Positions 17,893-27,179 of a DNA stretch of 64,000 nucleotides are shown one piece after another. This stretch comes from Maridesulfovibrio sp050916235 (GTDB lineage Bacteria; Desulfobacterota; Desulfovibrionia; Desulfovibrionales; Desulfovibrionaceae). The position numbers were made by a program, and so were the translations under genes. The number at the start of each line of letters is the position of its first letter. Within the stretch, counting starts at the first letter, position 1. The DNA lies in the NCBI RefSeq assembly GCF_050916235.1, contig NZ_CP104854.1:2170001-2234000 (forward strand). The letters are read 5' to 3'. The notes beneath the pieces were generated by a model. The model ran no database searches. It was not told the origin of the DNA and saw only the letters and a program-made list of their open reading frames with translations.

Positions 17893-17893
17893 T

Positions 17894-18712
17894 ATGTCAA
17901 AAAGAAGTAATGGCTTAACAGAGGCAAAGATCAAGAAGTGGATCAAAGAAGGGCGTGGTTCCGGGCGCGGTGCCGACTACTCTCCTTGGTTGCGAGTTAG
18001 AGATATTGCTTCCAAAGGAAGGTCGCACCGAGTTTTTGGACATAAATCCCGTCGAACACATCACCTTTTTTCCGATTTGGAACTGGCAGTCTTTTTAGCT
18101 CTTGATTGGTCTCCCAAAACAACTGAAATCCGCGAGCAGTTTCCGTTGCAGCAGGAGGTTACGTTTGAGTTGGCAAAAGATGCCGGCATCAGACATCCTC
18201 AAGTTTCGGGAACTAACCAAGTCATGTCTTCAGACTTTCTGGTCAACTCATCTGATCCAGCCCTTCCGAAATTCGTACTGCAGGTAAAATACGCGAAAGA
18301 CCTAAGCGATCCAAGGACTGTTGAAAAGCTTGAGTTGGAACGACGCTACTGGGTCCATAAAGAAGTTCCATGGTTTCTCGTTACTGAAAAAGAGATTTCA
18401 AGGACTGTTTTCCAGAATATTGAATGGTTATACCCTGATCAGCAAAAGACTTATGAACTCAGTGAGCTGGCTGAGCAGTTAGCATTTTACTCCTACCATT
18501 TTGAGAAAGATTTATCCTCAACGATAATCAAGGTTTCAAAATCATTGGACATTAAATATGATCATGAAGCCGGGGAGTCACTGGCAGAAATAAGAGGGCT
18601 TTTAGCGAGTCGATTGCTCTCTTTTGATGTGACTATTCCGTTCAGAAAGCTAACTCCTGCGGATATTAGTTTTGTAGATGATGTTTCTGTTTTGGAGGCG
18701 ATTAATGTTTAG
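17894..18712 (+). CDS. tnsA: Tn7 transposase endonuclease subunit TnsA
   Basis: The 272-residue protein is the length of Tn7 TnsA (273). The restriction-endonuclease-like active site is intact: Glu63 in SDLELAV, Asp114 in MSSDFLV and Lys132 in the QVK motif, at the same residue numbers I recall for Tn7. TnsA cuts the 5' ends of the element, so with TnsB it gives cut-and-paste movement. The N-terminal segment GRGSGRGADY is shared with the broken tnsA of E2. The ribosome site lies in a hairpin arm upstream. It overlaps tnsB by eight bases. Confidence 0.97.
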   Translation: MSKRSNGLTEAKIKKWIKEGRGSGRGADYSPWLRVRDIASKGRSHRVFGHKSRRTHHLFSDLELAVFLALDWSPKTTEIREQFPLQQEVTFELAKDAGIRHPQVSGTNQVMSSDFLVNSSDPALPKFVLQVKYAKDLSDPRTVEKLELERRYWVHKEVPWFLVTEKEISRTVFQNIEWLYPDQQKTYELSELAEQLAFYSYHFEKDLSSTIIKVSKSLDIKYDHEAGESLAEIRGLLASRLLSFDVTIPFRKLTPADISFVDDVSVLEAINV

Positions 18713-20798
18713 AGTTAATGAAGTCTTCAAATACGATGAAAAATTGTTCCGTGTTTTACTGCTTCTTCCGGAGCAGTTGGTTTGGATTGATGTTGCTGAT
18801 CCAAAAGCTTTCCCGGTAGTTATGCTTACCAGAGAATTGCGCACTGCGTTAGAGGAAGGGCTGCTTATACGTGCTGAAGATCCGTTTGCTCACTTAGCTT
18901 TTGAACAACCTGAGTCTGGTTCTTCCGCTCAGAAAAGGCGGGATAAAAGCTATGCGCTGATAAAAGAAATTGTCGCAGATCACGATAGTTATCTCCCGAA
19001 GGTTCGATCTGGATATATAAATCAAATTGTTGCTGATGGTCGGGGCACAAAGCGGACCATATATTTGAACCTTCGTAAGTACTGGCAGCGCGGACAAACT
19101 CCCAATGCACTGCTTCCTGATTATAAAAATTCTGGCGGGAAGGGTAAGAAACGTAAGGCTGCAGGTAAAAAACTTGGCCGTCCCCGCATATATACTCCAG
19201 GGGTTGGAGCTATCGTTGATGATCAGGTTGAACGTCTTTTCAGGATCGCCATTGATAGATATTTGATGAAAGATAAAGGTGTTAGTGTTCCTTACGCGCA
19301 TAGAAGATTCGCCGAGCTTTATAAGAACTATTTTCCTGAAGTTCCTGAATCTGAAATTCCCACAAAGTGGCAAATGCTTCATTTTTATAAGCGCGAATAT
19401 CGTCAGGTTGAGAAATTAATAAAGCGTACAAATGTCATTGAATACACGAAAGATGTTCGTCCCCTCAACGGAACAGCCAATAGTAATGTTCTAGGGCCGG
19501 GGTCTCGTTTTGAGATTGATGCCACAATTGCTGACATCTACCTCGTTTCAGACAGTGACCGCGGCAACATTGTCGGTCGGCCGGTTATCTACATGGTCAT
19601 TGATGTCTTCAGCAGGATGGTCGCTGGCTTTTATGTCGGTTTCGAATCCCCATCATACGCTGCCGCTATGCAGGCTCTAGCTACGGCCATGACCGATAAG
19701 GTGCAGTTGTGCAAACAATACGGTTTTGGAGATATTACCTATGAAGATTGGCCTATTGTCGGGGTGCCGAATGCAATTCTTGCGGACAGAGGAGAGTTGC
19801 TCGGTCATCAGATTGAATCTCTTGAACGTAGTTTTTCTATACGGATTGAGAATACTCCGCCCTACCGTGGTGATGCCAAGGGTATAGTCGAGCGGAGCTT
19901 TAAGACGCTGCAGGCTGACTTCAAGTTGTTTGCCCCCGGAGTTGTTGAAAAAACATTGATAAAAAAACGTGGCGGAAAAGACTACCGGTTGGCTGCCAAG
20001 CTGCCTGTAGGTGAATTTAAGAAAATAATTTTATCTTCAATTCTGTACCACAATAAGTTCCATCTTTTGCGTAAGTATGACCGGGATGTTGATATGCCGG
20101 CAGACTTGGAAATGACTCCCTTGTCGCTTTGGAATTGGGGAATTCAGAACAGAACCGGTCGATTAAGAGTTGCTTCAGAAGAAGCTCTCAGGATTAGTTT
20201 ACTTCCTCGTGCCAAGGCTGCTCTTTCCGAATTGGGAATTTCAGTTTTTGGGGTATATTATACTTCTTCTGAAATTATGAAGAGCGGGTGGCTGCATCGT
20301 TCGAAGGATGTTCGCAGGCCTGTGGGGTTGTATGCAGCCTATGATCCAGCTTCAGCAGATCATATCTATCTTTTCCCTTATAAGGGGAAAAATGATTACT
20401 GGGTCTGCACGCTAACAGATCGATCTAGGGAATTTCAGGGGAGTTCTTTCTGGGATGTCTGGCAGGTAAAGGATGCGCAGAAAAGGTCTAACGCGAAGAC
20501 GAAGTTGAAGGCAGAAGAGCAAAAGCGGCTACATGAAGAGTTTGTTGCCAAGACGATTAAAGAAGCTGAAAGAAAGTCTCCTGACACCAGCCACATGAGT
20601 AATGCCGAGCGGATACGTGGAATTCAAGGCAACAAAGCGCAAGAGAAGGACTCTGAGAGAGGTGTCCCGTTTTATAAGCCGGAAAAGAGGCGTAAAGATG
20701 AGCCTGCGAAGGTCCTGTCTTTGAATGATAGCTCTCAGGAAGAAAATTATAATTATCCTGATTTTATTGATGAATTTTTTGATGATGAGGATAGCTAG
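18705..20798 (+). CDS. tnsB: Tn7 transposase TnsB (DDE recombinase)
   Basis: The ATG at 18705 has GGAGG at the right distance and gives 697 residues (Tn7 TnsB is 702). The Mu/retroviral-integrase-type catalytic triad is complete: Asp272 in FEIDATIADIY, Asp361 in ILADRGELLG and Glu396 in KGIVERSFK. The N-terminal half should bind the 20-bp terminal repeats, and the basic C-terminal tail (after about residue 590) likely contacts TnsC. TnsB makes the 3' cuts and strand transfer. Since the predicted tns promoter overlaps its last binding site, TnsB may repress its own operon. Confidence 0.97.
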   Translation: MFRVNEVFKYDEKLFRVLLLLPEQLVWIDVADPKAFPVVMLTRELRTALEEGLLIRAEDPFAHLAFEQPESGSSAQKRRDKSYALIKEIVADHDSYLPKVRSGYINQIVADGRGTKRTIYLNLRKYWQRGQTPNALLPDYKNSGGKGKKRKAAGKKLGRPRIYTPGVGAIVDDQVERLFRIAIDRYLMKDKGVSVPYAHRRFAELYKNYFPEVPESEIPTKWQMLHFYKREYRQVEKLIKRTNVIEYTKDVRPLNGTANSNVLGPGSRFEIDATIADIYLVSDSDRGNIVGRPVIYMVIDVFSRMVAGFYVGFESPSYAAAMQALATAMTDKVQLCKQYGFGDITYEDWPIVGVPNAILADRGELLGHQIESLERSFSIRIENTPPYRGDAKGIVERSFKTLQADFKLFAPGVVEKTLIKKRGGKDYRLAAKLPVGEFKKIILSSILYHNKFHLLRKYDRDVDMPADLEMTPLSLWNWGIQNRTGRLRVASEEALRISLLPRAKAALSELGISVFGVYYTSSEIMKSGWLHRSKDVRRPVGLYAAYDPASADHIYLFPYKGKNDYWVCTLTDRSREFQGSSFWDVWQVKDAQKRSNAKTKLKAEEQKRLHEEFVAKTIKEAERKSPDTSHMSNAERIRGIQGNKAQEKDSERGVPFYKPEKRRKDEPAKVLSLNDSSQEENYNYPDFIDEFFDDEDS

Positions 20799-22424
20799 AT
20801 GCCACTTCCCAAAAATATGGTTCAAGCATTTTATATAGAGTCAGAAGTTCCCGATTACCGTGGTAATCCTTCCATTGAAGCCCTTCCTCCAATAATGAAG
20901 AAAGGTCAGGTTAAAAAAGGTTTAATCGGAAATGTAAAATTTAATCCAAATGACATCTATGTTGATGGGCGTATTCGGGTCCATATCATTCCTTCGTTAC
21001 TCGATGATTTTTTTCAACCGTTAGGCGTACATAGAGAGCTTGAAGAAAAGCTGTCGATCATGATCCGCAGGGGATATGTAGGAAGGAACTTGGCTGACGG
21101 TTCGTACAATACTCATATGCAGAATGGGTATGAAAGGATCATGAGCGGGGATTTGGATGCATTCAGATTTGATCATGCTGTTTCGACCGCTTCAAGTCTG
21201 TTACTTTTAGGGTGCTCAGGAAGCGGTAAAAGCACAACGCTAAGACGTATTCTGTCTAATTATCCACAAGTCATTTTTCATGAAAAATACAATTTTACCC
21301 AGGTCGTGTACCTGAAAATTGATTGTCCGCATGATGGAAGCACCAAAAACTTATGTGTTCATTTCTTTCGGGCCTTGGATCAGGTTCTCGGAACCAATTA
21401 TGAAGCTAAATATGTAAAGCCTCGATACAATAGCCAGATGCTGCTCAATCAGATGCCTCAAGTTGCTAATCGGCACGGACTGGGCGTTTTGATAATTGAT
21501 GAAATTCAGCATTTGAGCCGAAGAAAGTCTGGTGGAATTGATAAGATGCTGAGCTTCTTTGTAACCATGGTGAATACAATAGGGTTGCCGGTGGTTTTCG
21601 TAGGAACTCCCAAAGCCAGACCCATTTTTGAAAATGATCTGCGCTCAGCACGTAGAGGAGCTGGATTGGGAGCTTTGCTTTGGGAGCCGATGGAAGAAGA
21701 TACTCCCACATGGAGAGCCTTCACTGATGTGCTTTGGAAGTATCAATGGTTGCAAAAACGAGATGAAATACTAACCGATGAAGTGCGTGCGTGTTGGTAT
21801 GACTTGTCTCAGGGGGTACATGATATTGTCGTTAAGTTGTTTGTCCTTGCCCAGCTCAGGGCTATCGCCACGAAGACTGAGCGTATCACCTCGAAGCTTT
21901 TGCAAAAAGTCTACGATGATGAGTTTGAGCCGGTTAAGCCGATGTTGGCAGCCCTGCGTTCAAAAGATCCTGAGAAAATAGTTCAGTTTTCAGATTTAAC
22001 ATTGCCCGGAATAGACAAGAAGATCCTAGAGCTTTCTTCAATGATCGAGAAATTGGCTAATAGTGAAGACTCTCCTCATGTCCTCTATGGAGATAATGAA
22101 CAAGCTCAAAGATTGCATGCCTTGCTTGTCGGTATGGGATGTGATGTGTCCAGAATAATACCGCTTGTAAGGAAAGTTGTTGCCCAATCCCCAGATTTGT
22201 CAGTGCGTGAGTTGGTTCCAATTGTGTTGAAGTGGTACGAGTCTGCGGATTTAAAGCCAGAAAGATCAATGCCGTCCAAAATTAAGCCCGTCTCGAAGAA
22301 GGCTTGGAATACTCTGGATTCTGATGACTTACGGTTCGTCTATTCGCAAGCCGATGAAGGCAACATGTATAGACAGTTGAAAAATGAATCACTGATTTTT
22401 GATGTGGATTCATGGCTGCAGTAG
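20799..22424 (+). CDS. tnsC: Tn7 target-selection regulator TnsC (AAA+ ATPase)
   Basis: The 541-residue protein (Tn7 TnsC is 555) has Walker A GCSGSGKST at about residues 138-146, Walker B VLIIDEIQHLS at about 229-239 and the AAA+ sensor region PVVFVGTPKA. It is the ATP-dependent matchmaker that polymerises on target DNA, recruits TnsAB and mediates target immunity. Its ATG immediately follows the tnsB stop codon, so translation is coupled. The C-terminal region should contact TnsA. Confidence 0.95.
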   Translation: MPLPKNMVQAFYIESEVPDYRGNPSIEALPPIMKKGQVKKGLIGNVKFNPNDIYVDGRIRVHIIPSLLDDFFQPLGVHRELEEKLSIMIRRGYVGRNLADGSYNTHMQNGYERIMSGDLDAFRFDHAVSTASSLLLLGCSGSGKSTTLRRILSNYPQVIFHEKYNFTQVVYLKIDCPHDGSTKNLCVHFFRALDQVLGTNYEAKYVKPRYNSQMLLNQMPQVANRHGLGVLIIDEIQHLSRRKSGGIDKMLSFFVTMVNTIGLPVVFVGTPKARPIFENDLRSARRGAGLGALLWEPMEEDTPTWRAFTDVLWKYQWLQKRDEILTDEVRACWYDLSQGVHDIVVKLFVLAQLRAIATKTERITSKLLQKVYDDEFEPVKPMLAALRSKDPEKIVQFSDLTLPGIDKKILELSSMIEKLANSEDSPHVLYGDNEQAQRLHALLVGMGCDVSRIIPLVRKVVAQSPDLSVRELVPIVLKWYESADLKPERSMPSKIKPVSKKAWNTLDSDDLRFVYSQADEGNMYRQLKNESLIFDVDSWLQ

Positions 22425-22434
22425 GATTTAAGAG

Positions 22435-23946
22435 ATGCTTAATTTCCCCGTGCCATATCCTGATGAGCTGATTTACAGCACTGTGGCGCGGGCTGGTGTG
22501 CATGCGGGACTGGTGAGTCCTAAACAGCTACTTGAAGATGTTTTTGATAATCGGAAAGTAATCGCCACGCCTGACCTTCCATGCCATCTCAAGCAAATTT
22601 CAGAATTGTATCCTCACTCCCTGAATCTTGATGTTACGAACATCATTTACAAACATACCCTCTTTCCCCTTTATGCTCCCTTCGTTCCGGAAGATCGCAG
22701 ACGACAATGCTTGGAATGGATGTCCGGACAATCTAAAGGTGCCGTTCATCTCGCTCTTGGCGCTGCTGCTTCCCGGGTAAAGCAAATTCGGTTTTTGAGA
22801 TATTGTCCTAAGTGTCTTGAACTGCAGCTTGAACAATTCGGCGAATATTCTTGGATGCGCAGTTGGCAGGTCGCAGGTGCAGATGTTTGCCCTCATCATG
22901 GGCCGTTACAGAACTCTCGAATAGAATTACATGGCCGACATCGCCATCAGTTTTTTGCTCTTAGCCCAGATGCTTGTGCTGGTAAGGCAGGAGGTCCTAG
23001 CAGTGCAGAGGATTTTCGTGTCGCAGAACGCATTAATGAACTTCTGAGCACTACCCCGGTTAAATCCCCCTCCTTTGACCAGTGGGGACTATTCTACAAG
23101 CGACTAGCAGGAGAAAAAGATTGCGCTAAGGGTAAGAAAGTCTTGCATGATCTGGTTTCTGAAAAGGTAATTGCCCGCTGGACGAACCAGTGGCTCGCAA
23201 AGAGAAGTCTTTTACCATCAACCAATTCAAATTCCTGTTGGTTAAAATCTATTTTTCGGAAGCATCGGAAGTCCTTCAGCTACCTTGAGCATATTGTCGT
23301 TTTAGAGGCTTTGTTGGGCTCAAGATGGGATTTTCAGTCCGTCTTGAGTAACGTATCCAGTTTGAAGCCAAAGAGCGTAGTGAGCTGTCCTGTGGATTTA
23401 TCAGAGGATAATCCCAGTCAAGAAATTCTTGATATGCGCAGATCGTGGGCAGCGTTCCTCAAAGAGTTCGGGGTGAAAAAGGCTCGTTTATCCGGCGGGG
23501 CAGCGATCTATGCGTGGTTATATCGAAATGATCGGGCTTGGCTCATGAAGATTAATGGGCAGCACCGCAGGTCTCCGCGGCCTGAGAATAATCGGGTTAA
23601 TTGGGAAAAGCGCGATCAGGACGTTTTGACTACTTTGAAAGAAGTCCATCAATGGGCATTAAACAACATGGAAGGGCCAAGGCGCTCCAGAAATTGGTAT
23701 TTGGATCAGCTCGGACCAAAAGCAACCGTCGAAGCAAATCTCCATAAACTGCCATTAACAGTAAAGTTCTTTGAAAATAATTGTGAATCAGTGTCGGACT
23801 ATCAAATTCGACGGATTGCCGTTGCTATCCGTTCTCTTGAAGCTGACTGTGAACCGAAACGTAGATGGAAAATTTTGCGATTGGCCGGTCTGAGTGATGA
23901 ACGAATTCGTGCTGAAGCGGAACTGTATTTGAAAGAAGTGAGGTAA
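22435..23946 (+). CDS. tnsD: Tn7 attTn7-targeting protein TnsD (TniQ family)
   Basis: The 503-residue protein (Tn7 TnsD is 508) opens with the TniQ motif PYPDELIYSTVARAG and has a CCCH zinc finger: Cys124, Cys127, Cys152 and His155 (YCPKC ... VCPHH), at the residue numbers I recall for Tn7 TnsD. The rest carries helix-rich TnsD-type repeats that read DNA. It binds the end of glmS and recruits TnsC; the position of E1 downstream of glmS agrees with this. It starts ten bases after tnsC. Confidence 0.95.
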   Translation: MLNFPVPYPDELIYSTVARAGVHAGLVSPKQLLEDVFDNRKVIATPDLPCHLKQISELYPHSLNLDVTNIIYKHTLFPLYAPFVPEDRRRQCLEWMSGQSKGAVHLALGAAASRVKQIRFLRYCPKCLELQLEQFGEYSWMRSWQVAGADVCPHHGPLQNSRIELHGRHRHQFFALSPDACAGKAGGPSSAEDFRVAERINELLSTTPVKSPSFDQWGLFYKRLAGEKDCAKGKKVLHDLVSEKVIARWTNQWLAKRSLLPSTNSNSCWLKSIFRKHRKSFSYLEHIVVLEALLGSRWDFQSVLSNVSSLKPKSVVSCPVDLSEDNPSQEILDMRRSWAAFLKEFGVKKARLSGGAAIYAWLYRNDRAWLMKINGQHRRSPRPENNRVNWEKRDQDVLTTLKEVHQWALNNMEGPRRSRNWYLDQLGPKATVEANLHKLPLTVKFFENNCESVSDYQIRRIAVAIRSLEADCEPKRRWKILRLAGLSDERIRAEAELYLKEVR

Positions 23947-23951
23947 AATAG

Positions 23952-25571
23952 ATGTCTGAGGATTTAGTCTTTAACGGTGTGGACCCTGATGCATGTATTG
24001 AATCTATCGGCCTGTTGTTTAAACATAATAATAGAATACGGTGGGGAGTAAATCTTCGATTTCATCCTCCGCAGGATAAACAATCTTTTACGGTATCTTA
24101 TGCGCCAGTTTTAGCTAGAAAACGAAAGCTTAGCACAGCAAATGATCACAAGTTAAGAGGATGGAGTGAGGATTTTGTTATAGATAGTACAGTTCCTTGG
24201 CGTGTTTGTCAGATCAAGGATTGTCCAATTGGCGGGCTTAATAAAGAATATCGTGATCAATTTTGCTTTGTTTTTCAGTTACGGGATGGAAAGACTATAT
24301 ATTTACCTCAGTTTGAACTTGCACGGGTGTTGTTTTTTCGTGATGGCTATCTAGCTAGAACTGCACTTGATTCAGATTGTTTGGAAGTGGATTTTAATGC
24401 AGAGATTGACCTAGAAAGCGGTAAAGGTCTTATAGAAATAATGCCTACGGCTGGGTATCCATTAAAGAATTTCAATAGTTTGGAGAGTCGGAATTATTTG
24501 AGTTGGATATTACTGGATAAGCAAGCTCGGAAGTCATATGAGAGTATTGGCCTGAATCAGAAGAAATATGGTTACCAATCTGGTCATTACAGAATGTGGA
24601 ATTTTAGGTTTGATCCTCCTGAATTGCCTGGTGCCTATTTTGACGTTCGCGGACAGTTCGACAAGAAGACTAAAGCAATGTTTGTTTATGAGATAGCAGC
24701 ATTAGAATCCATAAAGGCTGATATTCCAGATGAAATCGATATGCATCATCTTGAGTTTACTACTCCCAGTAATGAACGAAACAGAAATGGATCACCTGTA
24801 GCTCCCACTGGAGAGGTTGAAGGTGTTTGTTTGCATGACGATGAAGAGGCTAATGCTGAAAGAAGTCGTTTAATTCTTCAAGGCGATAAAGTGAAATCCG
24901 CCTTTTCTAAGCCATTCATTACAAACAGGGTTGCCCAAAAGAAACGTAAAGTGAGTTCGGTTGCTGTAGATGAAGGCGAAGGTGAATCTCATTTTATTGA
25001 TGTTAGCGCTGAAGAACCCACGGCAGGGCCTGGCCGTGCTGGCGCTGACTGGAATATTACTCATGATCTTACTGAAAATGCACATTTGTTTGAAAACAAA
25101 TTTAGCTGTTTTTTGGATATGGTCAAAGTCATGGCAAGCTATGACGGATGTGAAATGGAGTCGAAAGTAATTCATAAATTACCGCCGATTTCGAACTGTT
25201 CAAAGCATCGTCTTTCGACTGACGGCAACCCAAGGTGTATGGCTGTTATTGATTTACAGATTGAGGGAAAGTTCGTGACTTTGCTTGAGGTGGACACTTC
25301 AGATGCAGTGAAGGCTCTTTCTACAAAAGTCTTATTGCCTCGTACCTATTCGACTTGGGACGATGATTTGAACAAAATTATGTTTGGACTCGTTCGGAGT
25401 TCACTCGTTTGGCCGTCATCGATTTTAACCCATATCTGCGGTTCTGGCAGACATATTGGTATCAAACATCCACAATCAGCCGGGGGACATAGAGGATTAT
25501 TGCTTCCTGATACGATTGAGGGTTGGGCTGCACGATTTTATGTACGAATCCAGGAGTTACTAGGATTTTAG
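23952..25571 (+). CDS. tnsE: Tn7 alternative target selector TnsE
   Basis: The 539-residue protein (Tn7 TnsE is 538) resembles TnsE along its length: N-terminal IGLLFKHNNRIRWGVNLRF, the PQFELARVLFF motif, and a well-conserved C-terminal domain with LLEVDTSDAVKALSTKVLLP and GLVRSSLVWP. In Tn7, TnsE directs insertion into replicating mobile plasmids through the sliding clamp and 3'-recessed ends. Its presence means E1 has both the chromosomal (TnsD) and plasmid (TnsE) pathways. It is the last tns gene, five bases behind tnsD. Confidence 0.95.
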   Translation: MSEDLVFNGVDPDACIESIGLLFKHNNRIRWGVNLRFHPPQDKQSFTVSYAPVLARKRKLSTANDHKLRGWSEDFVIDSTVPWRVCQIKDCPIGGLNKEYRDQFCFVFQLRDGKTIYLPQFELARVLFFRDGYLARTALDSDCLEVDFNAEIDLESGKGLIEIMPTAGYPLKNFNSLESRNYLSWILLDKQARKSYESIGLNQKKYGYQSGHYRMWNFRFDPPELPGAYFDVRGQFDKKTKAMFVYEIAALESIKADIPDEIDMHHLEFTTPSNERNRNGSPVAPTGEVEGVCLHDDEEANAERSRLILQGDKVKSAFSKPFITNRVAQKKRKVSSVAVDEGEGESHFIDVSAEEPTAGPGRAGADWNITHDLTENAHLFENKFSCFLDMVKVMASYDGCEMESKVIHKLPPISNCSKHRLSTDGNPRCMAVIDLQIEGKFVTLLEVDTSDAVKALSTKVLLPRTYSTWDDDLNKIMFGLVRSSLVWPSSILTHICGSGRHIGIKHPQSAGGHRGLLLPDTIEGWAARFYVRIQELLGF

Positions 25572-25851
25572 GAAATAGAATTTAGTTGTATTTCAACTTT
25601 GAGATTAGAGTCGGGCCACCTTTTCCATCTTCCATGGGGATTGCTAGAGCCATTGGTAGTCCATATCGTGTTTGCGGTGGTGGATATGGAAGTGACCGAA
25701 AAGCCATTGTGATGAGGGACAGTGTTATGGACGGGTAAGGAGATGTTTTGCGTAGAGAATCTAGGCTGGAATTTATGTTTGACAATTTGTATACAGATAA
25801 GTACTTAAGTGTCATCATTGCGAATATTTTTAATCGGCAAACGAGGGCAAC
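25572..25851. other. Gap between tnsE and cargo; no convincing gene
   Basis: A plus-strand frame around 25635-25738 reads MGIARAIGSPYRVCGG and stops after about 34 codons; it may be a remnant of a lost cargo gene. An antisense frame of 78 codons exists but has no ribosome site or recognisable motif. I see no clear terminator after tnsE. Confidence 0.4.
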
Positions 25852-26403
25852 ATGTCAGGCTGCGATACATACACAAAACATACTGCACCGAAACTAGGGA
25901 AGCAAGTTTCCTTTGATCTACCGTACAATGAAACAATTTTAGTCCTTTCTCCTAGGCCTATTCCTCCTGCACCTCCAAAAGCAAGCTCTCGCCTTTTGAA
26001 AGTTCCTGAAAAGATGGATTTGAAGAGGGTTAATAGTTTCGTAGAATTGAATGTACAGTTAAATGAATATTTAGAAGAGACTATTTCTTATCCTCAATTA
26101 GATGAAAATATAGAAGATGTTTTTTGTAGCGACTCTTTGTTGAAAACATTCGAATTAAAGAAAAGTAATGTAAAAGATATAAATGTTTTATTAGAATTAA
26201 TAGATAGCTCTCAATCTCTACATCATAGTAGCTATTGGATTATGGCAACTAAATCTAAATTATTACATAAAAACGAGTATAGAAGTTTAGAATTTGATGT
26301 TGAGTTGTGCTTTTTCACTAATAAAGAAACAGAAAGAGATGTAAGCATAGAAAATGGAAGAATATATTTGAATGCAAATAGAACTAGCATTTTAAATCAT
26401 TAA
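25852..26403 (+). CDS. Hypothetical cargo protein (183 aa), AT-rich
   Basis: I do not recognise a family. The ATG at 25852 has GAGGGC upstream. The N-terminal 50 residues are proline-rich (SPRPIPPAPPKASS). The rest is acidic and helical, with no signal peptide or membrane span. Base composition falls sharply after about 26000, unlike the tns genes, which suggests a separate origin. It lies 47 bases before the 2TM gene on the same strand, so the two may form a pair, with this protein as the possible cytosolic partner; that pairing is inference only. Confidence 0.6.
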   Translation: MSGCDTYTKHTAPKLGKQVSFDLPYNETILVLSPRPIPPAPPKASSRLLKVPEKMDLKRVNSFVELNVQLNEYLEETISYPQLDENIEDVFCSDSLLKTFELKKSNVKDINVLLELIDSSQSLHHSSYWIMATKSKLLHKNEYRSLEFDVELCFFTNKETERDVSIENGRIYLNANRTSILNH

Positions 26404-26450
26404 TTAGGATTGGGGCTGGCTTAATTGTCAGCTTCAATTTCCAACTTGAT

Positions 26451-26981
26451 ATGAGTAATAAAAAAAGTATTAATGATTTATTGTTTGAAGCAAAGCTTAG
26501 TTCTTTGTATCATGCAGCACTTGAGCGTAAATATTCGATGTTTATTAATATCACATCGGTAGGGACGCTGTTGCTTACAAGTCTTAGTTTTGTGACATTG
26601 TTGGATTTACTGCCAATGGAATGGAAAACGTTAATTGTTTCCATTAGTTCATTTTCGGTTGTTCTTTTAAACTCAGTTGTGCTTGGGTGTGGGTATAACG
26701 AAAAATCTAAAATGCACAGTGAGATGAGAAAGAAGTGGATTCAGATTGAAATGTCACTGTATGAATCGATGTATAATGATAAATCACTTGCCACTGATGT
26801 ATTGCTAAATGCTTCGTATAAGCTGCATTCACAGGAGCCAGCTCTTAAAACATGGTACGTTCATAAAGCATTTAATCAGACTATTGAATGTTTAGGGCGT
26901 GATAAATCTGCAAAAATACCACTAATGGAAACCCTTGCAGAGGTTTTTATTGTATTTAGAATTTTTAAAAAATCAAATTGA
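26451..26981 (+). CDS. Two-TM protein resembling SLATT-type effectors
   Basis: The 176-residue protein has an N-terminal helix (LYHAALERKYSMFINIT), two close membrane segments (about residues 32-52 and 58-80), then a long basic/helical cytosolic tail (EMRKKWIQIEMSLYES). This layout, with the charged segment before TM1 and RKKWIQIE after TM2, is like SLATT-domain proteins, which act as pore-forming effectors in nucleotide-signalled phage defence. The likeness is by pattern only. A strong terminator follows 20 bases after the stop. No cyclase (SMODS/CD-NTase) gene is nearby, so activation, if any, would come from another partner. Confidence 0.5.
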   Translation: MSNKKSINDLLFEAKLSSLYHAALERKYSMFINITSVGTLLLTSLSFVTLLDLLPMEWKTLIVSISSFSVVLLNSVVLGCGYNEKSKMHSEMRKKWIQIEMSLYESMYNDKSLATDVLLNASYKLHSQEPALKTWYVHKAFNQTIECLGRDKSAKIPLMETLAEVFIVFRIFKKSN

Positions 26982-27001
26982 TGTAACGTTTACAGAATAA
27001 T

Positions 27002-27042
27002 AAAAAGTCCACGGTTTGGTTAAGAACTCGTGGGCTTTTTTA
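27002..27042 (+). terminator. Terminator after the 2TM gene
   Basis: AAAAAGTCCACG pairs with CGTGGGCTTTTTT across a 15-base loop, with a T tract at the 3' end. It closes the short cargo operon before the IS insertion. Confidence 0.85.
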
Positions 27043-27179
27043 TATTACATTCAATGGTGATAATTGCTGCTAGTTAGTTTCGCAAATAATAATTGCTCAG
27101 GGAGCAACTTGTGCCGGATGTTGGCGTATGACTAGATAGGAATGAAATGCTACACAAAAAACGGACAGTCCATTTTAGG

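Noticed and set aside
25582..25818. 78-codon minus-strand ORF after tnsE
   Set aside because: No ribosome site, no family, and a low-quality sequence; the plus strand shows an equally weak remnant.
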